Position numbers and translations under genes: made by a program. From Holacanthus passer (taxonomy: Eukaryota; Chordata; Actinopteri; Pomacanthidae), in the NCBI GenBank assembly GCA_025331565.1, contig JAFREQ010000027.1, forward strand, positions 868,001 through 932,000: 64,000 nt of DNA. The letters are read 5' to 3'. Shown here piece after piece: positions 36,085-47,474 of this stretch. The notes under the pieces are model-generated. The model made no database searches, was not told the origin of the DNA, and saw only the letters and a program-made list of their open reading frames with translations. Every line of letters starts with the position of its first letter. Positions within the stretch are counted from its first letter, which is position 1.

Positions 36085-36465
36085 CTCACAGTGCAACAAG
36101 CCGTAAACACAACGTGGACATAATCAAAAAGTTGCTGTGGTGAATGTGTGAGCAAACAGTTTCTTGTTTACACATCGATCAGACAGAACAACACTAGCAG
36201 TTATTTGAAGTCCTTTTTCTGTCCACTCGATGAATCATCTGACTCTTCACCAGCTAGTTGTTAACTTTGCCTGTTGTTCAGTACCAAACAAGCGCACAGT
36301 GGGTTGAATGTCAACAACAGTGCAAAAAGTAAAATGCCCATAAAATCAAAACAAAAAACTGAAAGATGCTAAAATGCTCTGTAGCAGCAGCAGCAACTTT
36401 TATATTACACATAGTCATTTGATCCATTGTTAATATAAAAAAAAAACTGACTGGAGCAACTTTAA
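36085..36465 (+). repeat. Dispersed repeat copy without the CTCF-like core
   Basis: From GTGCAACAAGCCGTAAACAC through CAGCTAGTTGTTAACTTTGC and ACTGAAAGATGCTAAAATGC to TTTGATCCATTGTTAATAT and GCAACTTTAA. It is collinear with the (inverted) copy at 62550, but the GGCCACTTGGGGG start is missing. Confidence 0.6.
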
Positions 36466-37809
36466 GGAACTAAAAAAGCCAATAAACACATTTACCCAAA
36501 TGTTAGCAATAATCAGTTCTTGCATATTTCATATATTTATTGTTTTATTTGCTTTTCTGTCACTGATCAACACGATTGTGCATCTCAGTGACTGTGACTC
36601 TGTAACAGCTATTCTATAAAGAGACCTGCCATCATCTTGCCTGGAAGGTGCCACTGTGTCTTCAATGTTTGTTTGGTCGCCGCTGAGTCTCACTGAAGGA
36701 TGCCCGAAATGGCTAAGATGCTGGATAATGCAGCTCTGTCCTCCCATTTTTCTCTCACACAGACATAATCCACTGGGGATTCACGGCTGCCACCTGGGCC
36801 CCTGAAACTTCCACTGAGCTGTTGAAGCCTGGTATAGGAAAACACTGCAGTCCATAGTCTGAGGAAGACAGCAGGGAGAAGATCATAATGATCTTACCAC
36901 CAGTGGAGTTACATAAAATGACAGGACAATGGTATGTGTTGAAAAGAGATGGAGGCCATTAGCAGCCAAGTTCCAACTAGAATGACACCTAACAAAAATG
37001 TACCAACAATTCTACAAAATATCACTGAGAGTAATGTTCATACTGCACTTCCACAAAACCATCAATCCACGCTTTCGCTAAATTACACGACTCCTTTTCA
37101 AGATATTCAGCAACAAGACAATGAGCCACTTGTCAGAAATGTGTCGTCCAAGAAACAATTTTCACTGCTTTATTTATTTCATTCTTTATGCCAACAGCAC
37201 CAGCTTTGCTTCCCACCTTATTCAGTTATTTTCTCTTGCAGGTTTATCCAGCTTTCATCCAATAATGGACGTTGTTTTCACATACCTTTTACCACATTTC
37301 CCAGTGGAGCATGTCAGTTCTGGTTTCTGCTTGACCACACAAGAATGATATGGACTTGTTCAGATAGGAAGAAAAAGAAGTGAATTCAGAGAAGTATACC
37401 AACAGAAAAGAAAAAGAGAGTAACGATGCAAAATGAAAATGAATGGAGATACATGTGTGATCATCTTTTTCTTCCCAGCTCTGTCGGACTCACTGATGTA
37501 CTAAACACATTTGAGCTCAAAAACATCTGCAAACATTGGAGAGTTTTTGTTTGCATTTAGTTTTGCTTCCCTCAAACACTGAGTTGACAGGTGAAACAGC
37601 AGAAGTATGTTACCTGAGTCACACAGGCTTTGATATATTCTTTAAAGAGCATTTCACCAGCATCTTCAAATGTGGTTGTTATAAGTTTGTTTCATCCTAA
37701 ATAGCAAAAACGATGATTGATCGACATATTGAGGTTTCCGTTTACATTGCACATAACGATCTACGTCATTCAAACCAGTCTGATCCTTCCAGTCAGTCAT
37801 TATGTGAAG
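36466..37809. other. Intergenic stretch, one unassigned open frame
   Basis: An ATG-initiated frame of 144 codons at 36949-37383 (+) is the longest non-repeat frame here. It has no recognisable domain and a Lys-rich end read from an A-rich tract; I consider it fortuitous. Confidence 0.4.
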
Positions 37810-38180
37810 TACAGTGCATCTTTGGTTTGAGTCCTACCACAAAGGGTGTTTGTTTAAAGTGATGTGGCAAAGAGAGATGTTCAGGAATTACCTCCTTTCC
37901 TCTGGTGTACCTCAAGGATTGATGCTTGGTCCTCTTTGCTTCTCAACATATACATACCTCTCTTGGTCAGACCATCTGCTCACATGGTTCTCCTTGCCAT
38001 TGCTATGCTAATAAAACCTGGTTCTGTCCTTCCTGCTAGAAAACTCTGGCGCAGATACCCACACTGCATAACATCAGAAAGATCAGGCCTTACCTATTAG
38101 AGTATGTTGCTCAACACTGCTCATCTCACACCTTGGTGGTTATACCATTCATCATTAAACGTCATTAATTATTTCCACAA
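37810..38180 (+). mobile_element. LINE reverse transcriptase relic with altered catalytic box
   Basis: Translated pieces in different frames read WFESYHKGCLFKV, GVPQGLMLGPLCFSTYT (the RT GVPQGS-LGPLLF motif), HGSPCHCYANKT and IRKIRPYLLEYVAQHCSSH. These are in the expected order for a fish non-LTR RT. The YADD box reads YANK at 38004-38015. At least one frameshift and several stops are present. It is dead. Confidence 0.75.
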
Positions 38181-38269
38181 CTTTGCTCACCTGGAGTCCT
38201 CACACAACGTCAACAATGATTTGGATGCTACAGTGTTATATGACAAGAGCTGGATGTACAGTCAGTTTT

Positions 38270-38305
38270 GCATTTACAGCTTGTTCTGCTGCCAAATGGC
38301 CAAAA
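38270..38305 (-). repeat. Short terminal fragment of the dispersed repeat
   Basis: The + strand reads TTTACAGCTTGTTCTGCTGC then CAAATGGCCAAAAA. This is the repeat end with the CCCCAAG core of the CTCF-like motif deleted. Confidence 0.45.
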
Positions 38306-39418
38306 AAAAAAATCAAATGCTGCTGTAGAGCTTTCAACACATGCATCAGTGTGTGTTTGCCACCAACTTTAGGGGAATGGTTGGATTTTTGAAATTCAAT
38401 GGGGATGGCCATGGGACAGTAAATATTGATTTATGTTCCAAGTCGCTCAGAGGGAGAGATGGCCTCAAAAAAAGACTGAGGAAGGAGTTGTCCCCGAGGT
38501 TGGTCTCACTAAGCTGGATTACAAAACTTAAGTGATCAATTTAAAACCTGGAGGCCTCTCACATCTGGAAAATGGACCAAAGTTAAAGTGTTCCTTGTTT
38601 AATTCAGAAAAGTCACCTGGATAATTCAACATCCAGTCAATTTCCTGTGCACTGAATCCTCTGACTCATATTTCATGTTTGATTAATCAGTGTTTGTTTT
38701 CACGCAGTCATATTTTGCATTGTAACATGTCATCACATATATATTTTGATTACATTTGCTTATTAGGAATAAAAGTCTGACTTGACAAACCGGCCACACG
38801 TTATCTCAAACTGCATGACGTCTGTCAATTTATAGTCAAGAAACAGCACACAAGGTAGACAATTAAGAATAAATGGTGGACAATTTCATCTTCAGAAGAC
38901 ACGTTTTAACTCCCACAGTGACGTTCCAGAGAGAGAGCTTTGAGAGAAATATACCACGTCTGTGCAGCGACAGAAACTGGAAGATTAGATACAGGAAAAA
39001 AAATTAATGGGTTTGAAATTGGAGCTATATTAGCGTGGGAGTGGTGGACATTAAGCAAGCATCATCTTCTTTTATTGGTACGAGTGTGTTTAATACTGTG
39101 CGTGAGATTATTTCATCACAGGATATTGCCAGGAAAGGCACGCTGATGACTCATATTTGAGCAGCTGGGTTTCAGGTGGCTCTCATACAATACAGATTTT
39201 TTTTTTTTTCCAGTCTTGTGTGACTCGTGACGAAGTGTTGTGCAGCCACCTTTAATGTTCTCGAGGAACAGGAGGCTGATATCCTAATAGAATGAGGTGA
39301 GATGTCTGCGCCCTAATTAGTGGGATACTACTTTTACTTTGTGAGATAATTAGTTTTTATTTAAAAGTCACTTTGCAGGTGATGTCATTATCTGCCATGA
39401 AACACGCACCTAGGTGCT

Positions 39419-39438
39419 ACACACACACACACACACAC
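39419..39438. repeat. (AC)n microsatellite
   Basis: About ten AC units. Confidence 0.9.
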
Positions 39439-40413
39439 GGATATATCAAAAGCCTTTTAACTCAACAGACCTTTTTTCCCAGCAGACATTTTCACTCATC
39501 ATCGTAGGAAAAGCACAGGTGTTACTAATTACACTAAAAATGGCTCTGCTCTATTCAAGTGTCCCATTAAGCCAGTAAACTCATTTGAGATGAACTTGCC
39601 GGGAAAGTGCACGGGATCAGACGGCAGCAGCAGGAGGCAGCGACAAAAAAGCTCCAGTCAAGACGGACAGGTTTTTAACAGGCTTCGCAGTCTGTGCAGG
39701 TTGTCACATCCTGTTAGAGCTTATCCCAATTTAATAAAACTTTATCAAACCATCTATTCAGCTTGTGCTCAGTCTCCAGTAATTGTTGTTTTAATTATGC
39801 TCCCTTTGTGTGACAGGCCTTTAACGTGCAATATAGGCATATATATATATAGATCTGTGATCATCATAACAGTGTTTATGGTTTCACATATTATTCATAC
39901 TTACATAAAAATTTAGATGTAAGGCAGCCATCATATCAGTTTCTTATATAAATCAGAAGCTCTGTACGTCTCAAAGTAAAGTAAATGACAAACATTAGTC
40001 AAAATACACGGGGAGGGGAAAGAAATACAATACAATACAATAGTTTCCATTATTGATCTGTCATACATTTAGACTGTCAGAGCTTAACATCAGACACCAT
40101 TTTTGACAATTAAATAAGTAATACTTGTAATACTAACTATGTATACAGATGGTGTATATTGTAATATAGGGTGAATATATTCAGACTCTCAGTAATAAAA
40201 GTCACCACTGACCTCACAACATTTATTATCTTAACACAATAAACCTTCATAGTGCAAAATCCATCCAATAAAATCAAAATCTCTCCAATTAAACACAAAC
40301 TTTCTAACAAAAAAACAAAAACAATATGCTGTTGATCAACCAATCAGCTCTTAGATTAGAGGAGAGGCAGGCGTTCCCATCGTGCCCTGGAGTTTTGCAG
40401 TCGATGAAGCTAA

Positions 40414-40443
40414 ATTATTATCATTATCATTATCATTATCATT
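40414..40443. repeat. TATCAT hexanucleotide microsatellite
   Basis: About four and a half copies of ATTATC. Confidence 0.85.
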
Positions 40444-41410
40444 CATTTTATTATTCACATGTGTGCTTTTCCCACTGTGACACATGAAAATGTCGTGTGA
40501 GAAAAAGCCCATGGTGCCGACTGAAACCCGAGAAAATATTGTTTTTTACGTCGGAAGTTGTCTTATACAGGACACATGAGAATCCCTTTATGGATTTTGG
40601 TAACACAGTCAGCACAGAGCACAGTCTAATGCTCGAGCACTAAATTGTGGATCATTTTTCAGTCCCTTGGCAAGCGTCCTATCCTGAAGTTCTTCTGATG
40701 GCCACATGATGTTTGTTCTATCTTGACACTGACTAAATTTAATTATACAACACCAGAACGCCAGCAAATAGTAGATGAGTGAAAGTGGGATAAGTGTCTA
40801 CACTGACTTTCCCATATTCACTAAAAATGGGTGCTGAAGCTGGAATTAAGTTTTCCTGCATAGAAAGGCATAGTGGGGTGTTAAGGTTAACAGGAGATCA
40901 AACAGAAGTGATGTATGCTCCAACTTAAACACACTTGGCTTCACGAACTGTTAACACGGATGACTAACCCATGTGCAATAGGATTACTTATTTCTCTTAC
41001 CTCATTATGCCCCTTTTTGGTTTTGTATCCGTGCAGTGAAAGAGTCAATATCATGACACACAAATGATGCACGACTGAAGTGGTACAGAAAAATAAAAAC
41101 AATGAAACCAGATATGTTTTTTTGTGGCTTTGTTTTTCGGTGTATTTTAGATTCCTCTTAACTCTGCCGAGATTCAGTCCCACGATTCTATGGGATTCTG
41201 GAGGCGGTGTACTTTATCACTAGGCCAGACTATCTTCAGTGCCAATCAGCCCCCACAACCAGAGAGAGAGAGACAAAAACTGAGGTAGGCATCTGCAGAA
41301 AAATCACCTTAATGAATCAGTGCAGCATTAAGTTCCTTTCTCACTGGATTACAGACAATGACGGCATTTATAAAACACCCCCCCCCCCCCTTTTTTTTCC
41401 TTTCCTAAAT

Positions 41411-41430
41411 GCCCTTTTCCTAAAAAGGGC
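41411..41430. repeat. Short perfect hairpin
   Basis: GCCCTTTT and AAAAGGGC separated by CCTA, next to a C12T8 tract at about 41381-41400. No function assigned. Confidence 0.6.
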
Positions 41431-44400
41431 TTTGCTTCAAATACAGTATTGTGTGTTCTTAGTCTCATGATTATCAAAACGGAAAGAGAATTTCAAAAAT
41501 CTGTATTGGTTCAACTTAATTTAAGTTTTCTCAGACATGATTTGCACAGACTAGACTAGGTAAACATGGACATTTTAAGTTAAATATATACTCTTCAAGT
41601 GCATGCAAGTAAAAGATCTCAAAATGCCATTAATTTACAGAATGTACTGTCATGATATTGAACTATGGAGAGCACTACAGCATGTTATGTATGTATAATA
41701 ATGTCTATAATGTGGAAAATCTTCTACAGGCTGTAAAATATCTATGACAAAATTTCATTTTTCATAGTCAGTGACGCTGGACAAATGAATATTTCTGCAA
41801 AGTTGTGAAGGTACAAACAGCACGGTGGTCTAGATGTCTGTGTCTTTAACCACTCGTTGCATTATTTACATTGAAATGCAGTCATATTTCATTTAATGTT
41901 GGCAGCTATTTTTAGAACTCTAAGGGAAGTGTAGGCACGAAAGGTTATCTGGGTCACATGTTATTCCAAGTGTGTGTGTCACTGTTTGTGTGAGGCAGAG
42001 AAAAGCTAGTAGACACACATAGTTTCAGCGGCGTACAATTTACAGACGTTGGTGCAGGACAGTGAAGTGAACATGCAGCTACAACATAAAAACTGACTGA
42101 CGTAAAATTTGGCCGCACTGCGAGTGAGGAAATTATAAAATTATTGACAGCCTAGCGACAAGGCTGTCTTTTTTTTCTCACTGCAGTTCCCATAACACTG
42201 TCAATGTCAAATGAATTTGCAGAGATGAATTGTTGGTAGTCCTCATGGTTACCTGGATAATACACTAAATCATTTTCAGGACCAGCAGGTTCCTTTGAAA
42301 TTGCAACGTCAGGAGTTTCCCTCCCTTCCATATGTCCTTAAGCCGTGTCCCAATTCAGAGGCTAGATCCTCATAACTCCCCATTTCCAGGCCGAATACAT
42401 CATAGCGGTTTGACAAGGACTGCCCCGTTTCAATGGTTCCTCCAAAGGCAGCCAAGAAATGTAGAAATGCCTATTTTGCACAAGTGCTGTATCCTTTGCA
42501 GTCCCTGAAGTCCCATAATTCATAGCACACATATCCAATGCAAGTGATTGAAAATGGAGCATTAAGGCAATCAGCATCTTATAAAGTCAGAGATATTTGC
42601 TTTCAAAAAGACACAGCAGGGTGTGAATACCAGAAAATGACCAGTCACATAAACATGTCGCTGTTTTCTATCATGTGTTAAAATGAGAAACACAATCCAG
42701 TGTCTGTGCCTGACTGTTCTTCTGTTGAACGCACCTGAAGTGTAAGTTGGCAGAGTGCAGGCAGGCTTTGCTGCCTGGGTAGGTTTTGTTGGTTGGTTGC
42801 ATCCAGGAGTGTGTTTACGTGACGGCTGGTTGGAGCTGACACTGTCTTACCACAGTGCAAGTCAATGAATAAGGTAGTACGGTTGCTCAGGTCAGTGATC
42901 ATCAACAGAGAGGCTCAGGACTTGAATAAAGGTTATAGAACAACAGTAAATACTACTGCAGGTATCGACGCTACCAATACACAACTTTTGCATTTGCCAC
43001 CGTTAAGAAGTGTTTCTTATTATTAACCTTCAGCAAATAGAAGAATTGTGCAGACTGGGGACTTTTTTTCTGTATTTAAAATATTCTCTACCCATGGGAA
43101 TAAGGACTGCCTTTCAAAATAAAACCAAACGTAAGGTTAAAATCCAATTCCAGATGTGGAAGTTACTCATGAATGATGTGATATTTTTCCAGATTAACTT
43201 GTTTATAATCTCTCTTCCATATTCATTGTGACTTGTACTAACGCTTTTGATCATTTGTCAGTTTTTACTTCAGGTGTCGGGACCCTGCATACAAATCAGC
43301 TGTTGAGCGAACCCCAGCACATTTACATGGATGTTGGTAAATGTCAGTGTTAATTAATGTGCACTGTAGCCTATAAATCAACAAATGAATAAACAAAGTA
43401 TTGTTGTGAAAATTTCCATGTAATCATAGCGGTTGAAGGTTGGAAACTGTTATGTACTGTTATAATATGACATGTTCTTCTCAATATCCATAATAAAAAG
43501 ATCCTCATGGCAGACATGAAGCAAACATATTACACAAGAACTATAATAAACTGAAAGTAAGTTTCATGCTTTCACAATCTTGACTCCTGACTTTAACAAC
43601 CCTGGAGGCTGCATCAAATAACTGTCATTTCTTGTCTCTTTCGCTAGATAGTATAAACAAGCTGGTTTGGTTATTGATAGCTTATCGCCGGCTGATTCTG
43701 GTTTTTGATAAGCAACACATGAACAGTCTGTTTCGCTTTGTGGGCTTCAACAAAGAGCAGCGCAGCAGTTTTAGTGGGATGTGACCCGTACGTCTCCTGC
43801 TCTATTCATGCCTGTTCAGCAACTGAAATAGGGCATTTATTTTTCAAGGCTATGTTACAGTGATGTTTTCATAATATTAAAATTACACAGACATGGTGCC
43901 AGTACAGGCTTTAGAGCCAGCTGAACAGCAAAGGTCATCGTCACACTGAAGCCAAAAACACAATTACTGCTATTAGATCATAAGAGGGTCATTCAGGCAG
44001 AATTAAATTTGCTATTTAGATGCAAGTAAGCAGATGCAAAAAGACATAGGCTCAAAGCTGCTGCTGAAGAAATATGTTCATGGATGTGATGTCGGTTTAT
44101 TTTTGACTGCAGCTGACTTTGAGTGGTCATATTAGCATGCAGCGTTCATGCCTAAGGTTAACTACTCTTTTTTCTTGGATGCTGCATTCAAGGAATATTT
44201 TAATATTCTGGGAAATATGCTGTTGCGTAATATTGAATTGGAATATTGACGTCAACGTCTGTCCCTGAAGTACAGATGTAAACAAGTGTATTTCCTGAAA
44301 TACTAGACTGTTTATAAAAATAAAGTGAAGCCAAATCAAACATGTTTGATCACACTGTTCAGCTCGCTCATCGCGGCTTGTAATTCATGCACCCAGAGAA

Positions 44401-44759
44401 GGATTTCATTAGGCTTCATGCATCTTTAATTATTATGATGAGTTATATAGATGGACTGCTTATGTAAAGAGGCCTTTTATTATCCAGTCAGAATTATTGC
44501 ACTGATCATATTAACCCGCTGCAGCCTACTGTTGACCGCTGTTCAGACGTGTTGACATCGTTTGTTTGTTTTATTAATTTTGAATTTTTTTATGTTACCT
44601 GTGTTTTATATCCCTATAATCCTCTGATATTCAGTGATGTCACTACTTCAGTACTATACTGTAATAACACTCATATAAACAAAGGTAAACCTAGAAAACA
44701 AAGGTAATGTGGAAAACACACAATAATGTCCACAGAAATGTCCCAGAACTGTTTTGAAC

Positions 44760-45860
44760 ATCTGCATTTAGTCCCTTCTTCCATTGCAATCTTCAGATAG
44801 GGGTTTGAACAACAGGCATTTTTTTTTTTTTGCAACTCTGAAACCTGTAACTGTGGTATAATATTTCACCGCACTTTCTGTCCACAGTCGTGCAGAGAGG
44901 CACCAGATCTGCCTCGAACTTGAAAGGAGCGCTCCTATTGCACAGTGAGCACTTCCACTTTCCTCCTGTTGCCTTTCGGCCCCTCGGTTCTTTGCCAGGA
45001 ACGCTTGCCACAGGTTCATGGACATTTGCCCTGTCAGGGACTGAAAGGTCCTGTGGCAGCTCAGCGGCAAGCTGCTCTTGAAAAAGCCTGGTGGGTCATG
45101 GGCCGACCTCTGCAGCGCACGGGTCCATCTGCAGGATGTTGGTGGCAGCAATGTCAACAAAGAGAAGAAAGTATGTCCTGGTCTTGTGATGGATGATGCA
45201 ATATCAAAGCAGCTGATCAGACAGTTTTCATTAACAGACATCATTTTGTAGCAGATAACAATAATCATAAATACCTGCTGTATCTCAGTAGGCCTGGGAA
45301 TGTAGATCCTCTCATATCCACCTGTGCTGCTTTCCTTACTCTCACAGCAGTTTCCCCAGACTATGCGGTATGAATGGCGGAACAAACATCCATCCATTTC
45401 ACAAAAAGAAGCCCGCCTTCTCCGATCTGCAGCCTCTTAGGGACCTCCTGGTGAGAGCATCTTCTTTTTGCTGTCGATGTGCTGAGTCGTGCGACACAGG
45501 TACCACATGCTCCAAAGCCAATGTCACCGAACTGTCTGAACAGTGCTGGGCTTGTGTAAGAGTTATCACAGTACAGTATATGTGATAGAGCCCAGGTAGT
45601 CCTTGTTGAAAGTGACACTCCCTTTCCGGATGTGAGACTTTGTGGTGAACACGAGAAAGTGGTTCCAAGTTTAGCAGCAGCTTCATCCTGTGCAGCTGGA
45701 TGTGTCCTGCTGTGCATTTCATTTTCAGGGTCTTTAGTTGGATCACTGATGTGCAGGTTTCTGGAAATGTCTCGTGACACCAAAGCACGTGGGAATGTAA
45801 CATGAAAACTGTTCTTCACTCTCCACGTGTGCCTCAGTTTTGGCAAGTTTACACCAACTC
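44760..45860 (-). pseudogene. piggyBac-type transposase relic
   Basis: Decayed - strand coding sequence with piggyBac (DDE_Tnp_1_7) signatures in order. SRDISRNLHISDPTKDPENE is followed, in a shifted frame, by LHRMKLLLNLEPL. Then comes ILYCDNSYTSPALFRQF with the catalytic Asp of the DN-YTSP motif, GFGACGTC, VKWMDVCSAIHTA, IYIPRPTEIQQ, the RPMTHQAF/EQLAAEL stretch, and the C-terminal Cys-rich domain (KCSLC, LVPLC, C-x-ILYHSY). A deletion has removed the region between HPERE and the YCDN motif, which normally holds the first catalytic Asp. At least three frameshifts and a TAG after SAIHTA confirm it is dead; one is an extra base in the A-run 45081-45085. Confidence 0.85.
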
Positions 45861-46475
45861 ACACTTTGCTCTGGTCTCTGGGCAACATGGAGTCATCTTC
45901 CACAGTGCTGAAATCAAATTGAAAATAAAATAAAAAATGTCATTGTTATTATAACTGTATTCTTGTTAGCTTGCTGAAGGGAACTCTCTGCAAGTCCCAT
46001 GGTCTATTTTGAAGTTGCATTTTTTTAGTTTTATTTGATTAAAACTAAACACAGCACAAGTGCAAGCTCTCTTCATTAGATTAGTAACAGTGACAACACC
46101 ACTCCACCACCAGTTCATCTCTTCACACGTGTCTGCACACCTCACGCTAAACACACACATGCTGCACAAGTGCATTGACATCTCAAAGAGAATTAAGGAA
46201 GTCTTGATGGTTTTTCAAACGGATAAATCACTGTATTAAAAATGAGTGGATAGTTATTTTTAGCTCCTTTCATTATAAAGTGGCATATTCAGACCATCCA
46301 ATCTATCCCTTCGACGGAGGGATGATGGCGCCTGAATGTGGAATTAGCGCATGCCTCCGCAGCGTCTTTGTAAGATTTTTTACTTTTAATGACTGCGCTA
46401 ATTAAGAAGTCCTCCTCGGGTCCTGGATAAAACAGGAAAAGCAATGATGGATGGGTTTAGAGACAAAGAGAGAAA

Positions 46476-46513
46476 GGGAGTCGAGAGAGAGAGAGAGACG
46501 GAGAGAGAGAGAC
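46476..46513. repeat. (GA)n microsatellite, interrupted
   Basis: GA-rich tract with two GACG interruptions. Confidence 0.85.
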
Positions 46514-47382
46514 GCTGAAGGGCGGCCCCAGTAGATAGTGGTCTGCTCACTGTTTCAGTTCACAGCAGGGGTCCCTTTTAGCAAAGGTCCAGGCAGTGAC
46601 ACTTTCTCCTAATGAGGGAGCAAGGCAGCTTTTGGACATGCTGGGAAGCCATTAATAGTGTTAACTGGGCTAGCTGGAGGAAAATATATCCTCCGTGACA
46701 TAGCATGTCTCTCTCACTCCCTCTGTGGAAGCCTCGCACACACAGACATTCATACTGTACAAACCTCCAAATCAGACATCTAAAATGAAGAGGAACAGAT
46801 GTGTGGTCATTTCTTCACCTTGGCTTAACAATGTCAGAAACTGTCATGGGGAATGATCAGGGGAACAGAAGCTGGTGTGCGGATATGGAATTACAATCTG
46901 TTAAATACAGCCGCCGAGTATAATTAAGTAAGATAGTCGAGGTCGTTACGTCTTCATTGTCAGTCATTATGTTGTCCTAGGCTGTAATGTAACTGTTGAA
47001 TTAAGTGAGGGTGGGAGACGCTAACTGTAAATGTCATTTAGATTGAAATATCGTCCTTAATGATTGTAAAGAGTATGAAACTGAACTTAACTTCCAAACC
47101 TTCTTTATATAATACTTACAAATTTGTATTGTTAACAGTTATATTATTCTGATTATTATTCGTGTTTAAAATAAATGATCAAAAAGACAAAAAAGTTATA
47201 TATGAATGTTAGTTTGTCTGACTTTGCACGTCACATTCCTCCTTGTCGTGGTTCGAATCACAAAGTAATGTGGGCCTACAGAGAGCTGCAGTTACAGACA
47301 TGATGTGCTTCATTTGGAGGTTGACAGCATGTTGCTGGTGCTCAGATGTCCATCAAGGGACTCGTCTTGATTTCCATTGTGT

Positions 47383-47474
47383 CTTCTTGTGTGTGTGTGT
47401 CTTCTTGTGTGTGTGTGTCTTCTTGCGTGTGTGTGTGTGTGTGTGCGTGTGTGCGTGTGTGTGTGTGTGTGTGT
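47383..47474. repeat. Compound GT repeat with 18-bp higher-order units
   Basis: It starts as tandem 18-bp units of CTTCTTGTGTGTGTGTGT (47383, 47401 and, partial, 47419), then grades into a plain GT/GC tract. Open frames on both strands here are artefacts of the repeat. Confidence 0.9.

Larger units (their letters stand above)
38306..44759. other. Intergenic stretch without recognised genes
   Basis: AT-rich, with microsatellites at 39419 and 40414 and a small hairpin at 41411. The first few hundred bases may be further decayed LINE sequence. No host gene seen. Confidence 0.45.

Noticed and set aside
36949..37383. 144-codon + strand frame
   Set aside because: No recognised domain, no splice or promoter context, and it ends in a Lys run from an A-rich tract; consistent with chance in 64 kb.
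40414..40443. Short tandem repeats considered as a CRISPR-like array
   Set aside because: Repeats are contiguous microsatellites without spacers, in a vertebrate genome.
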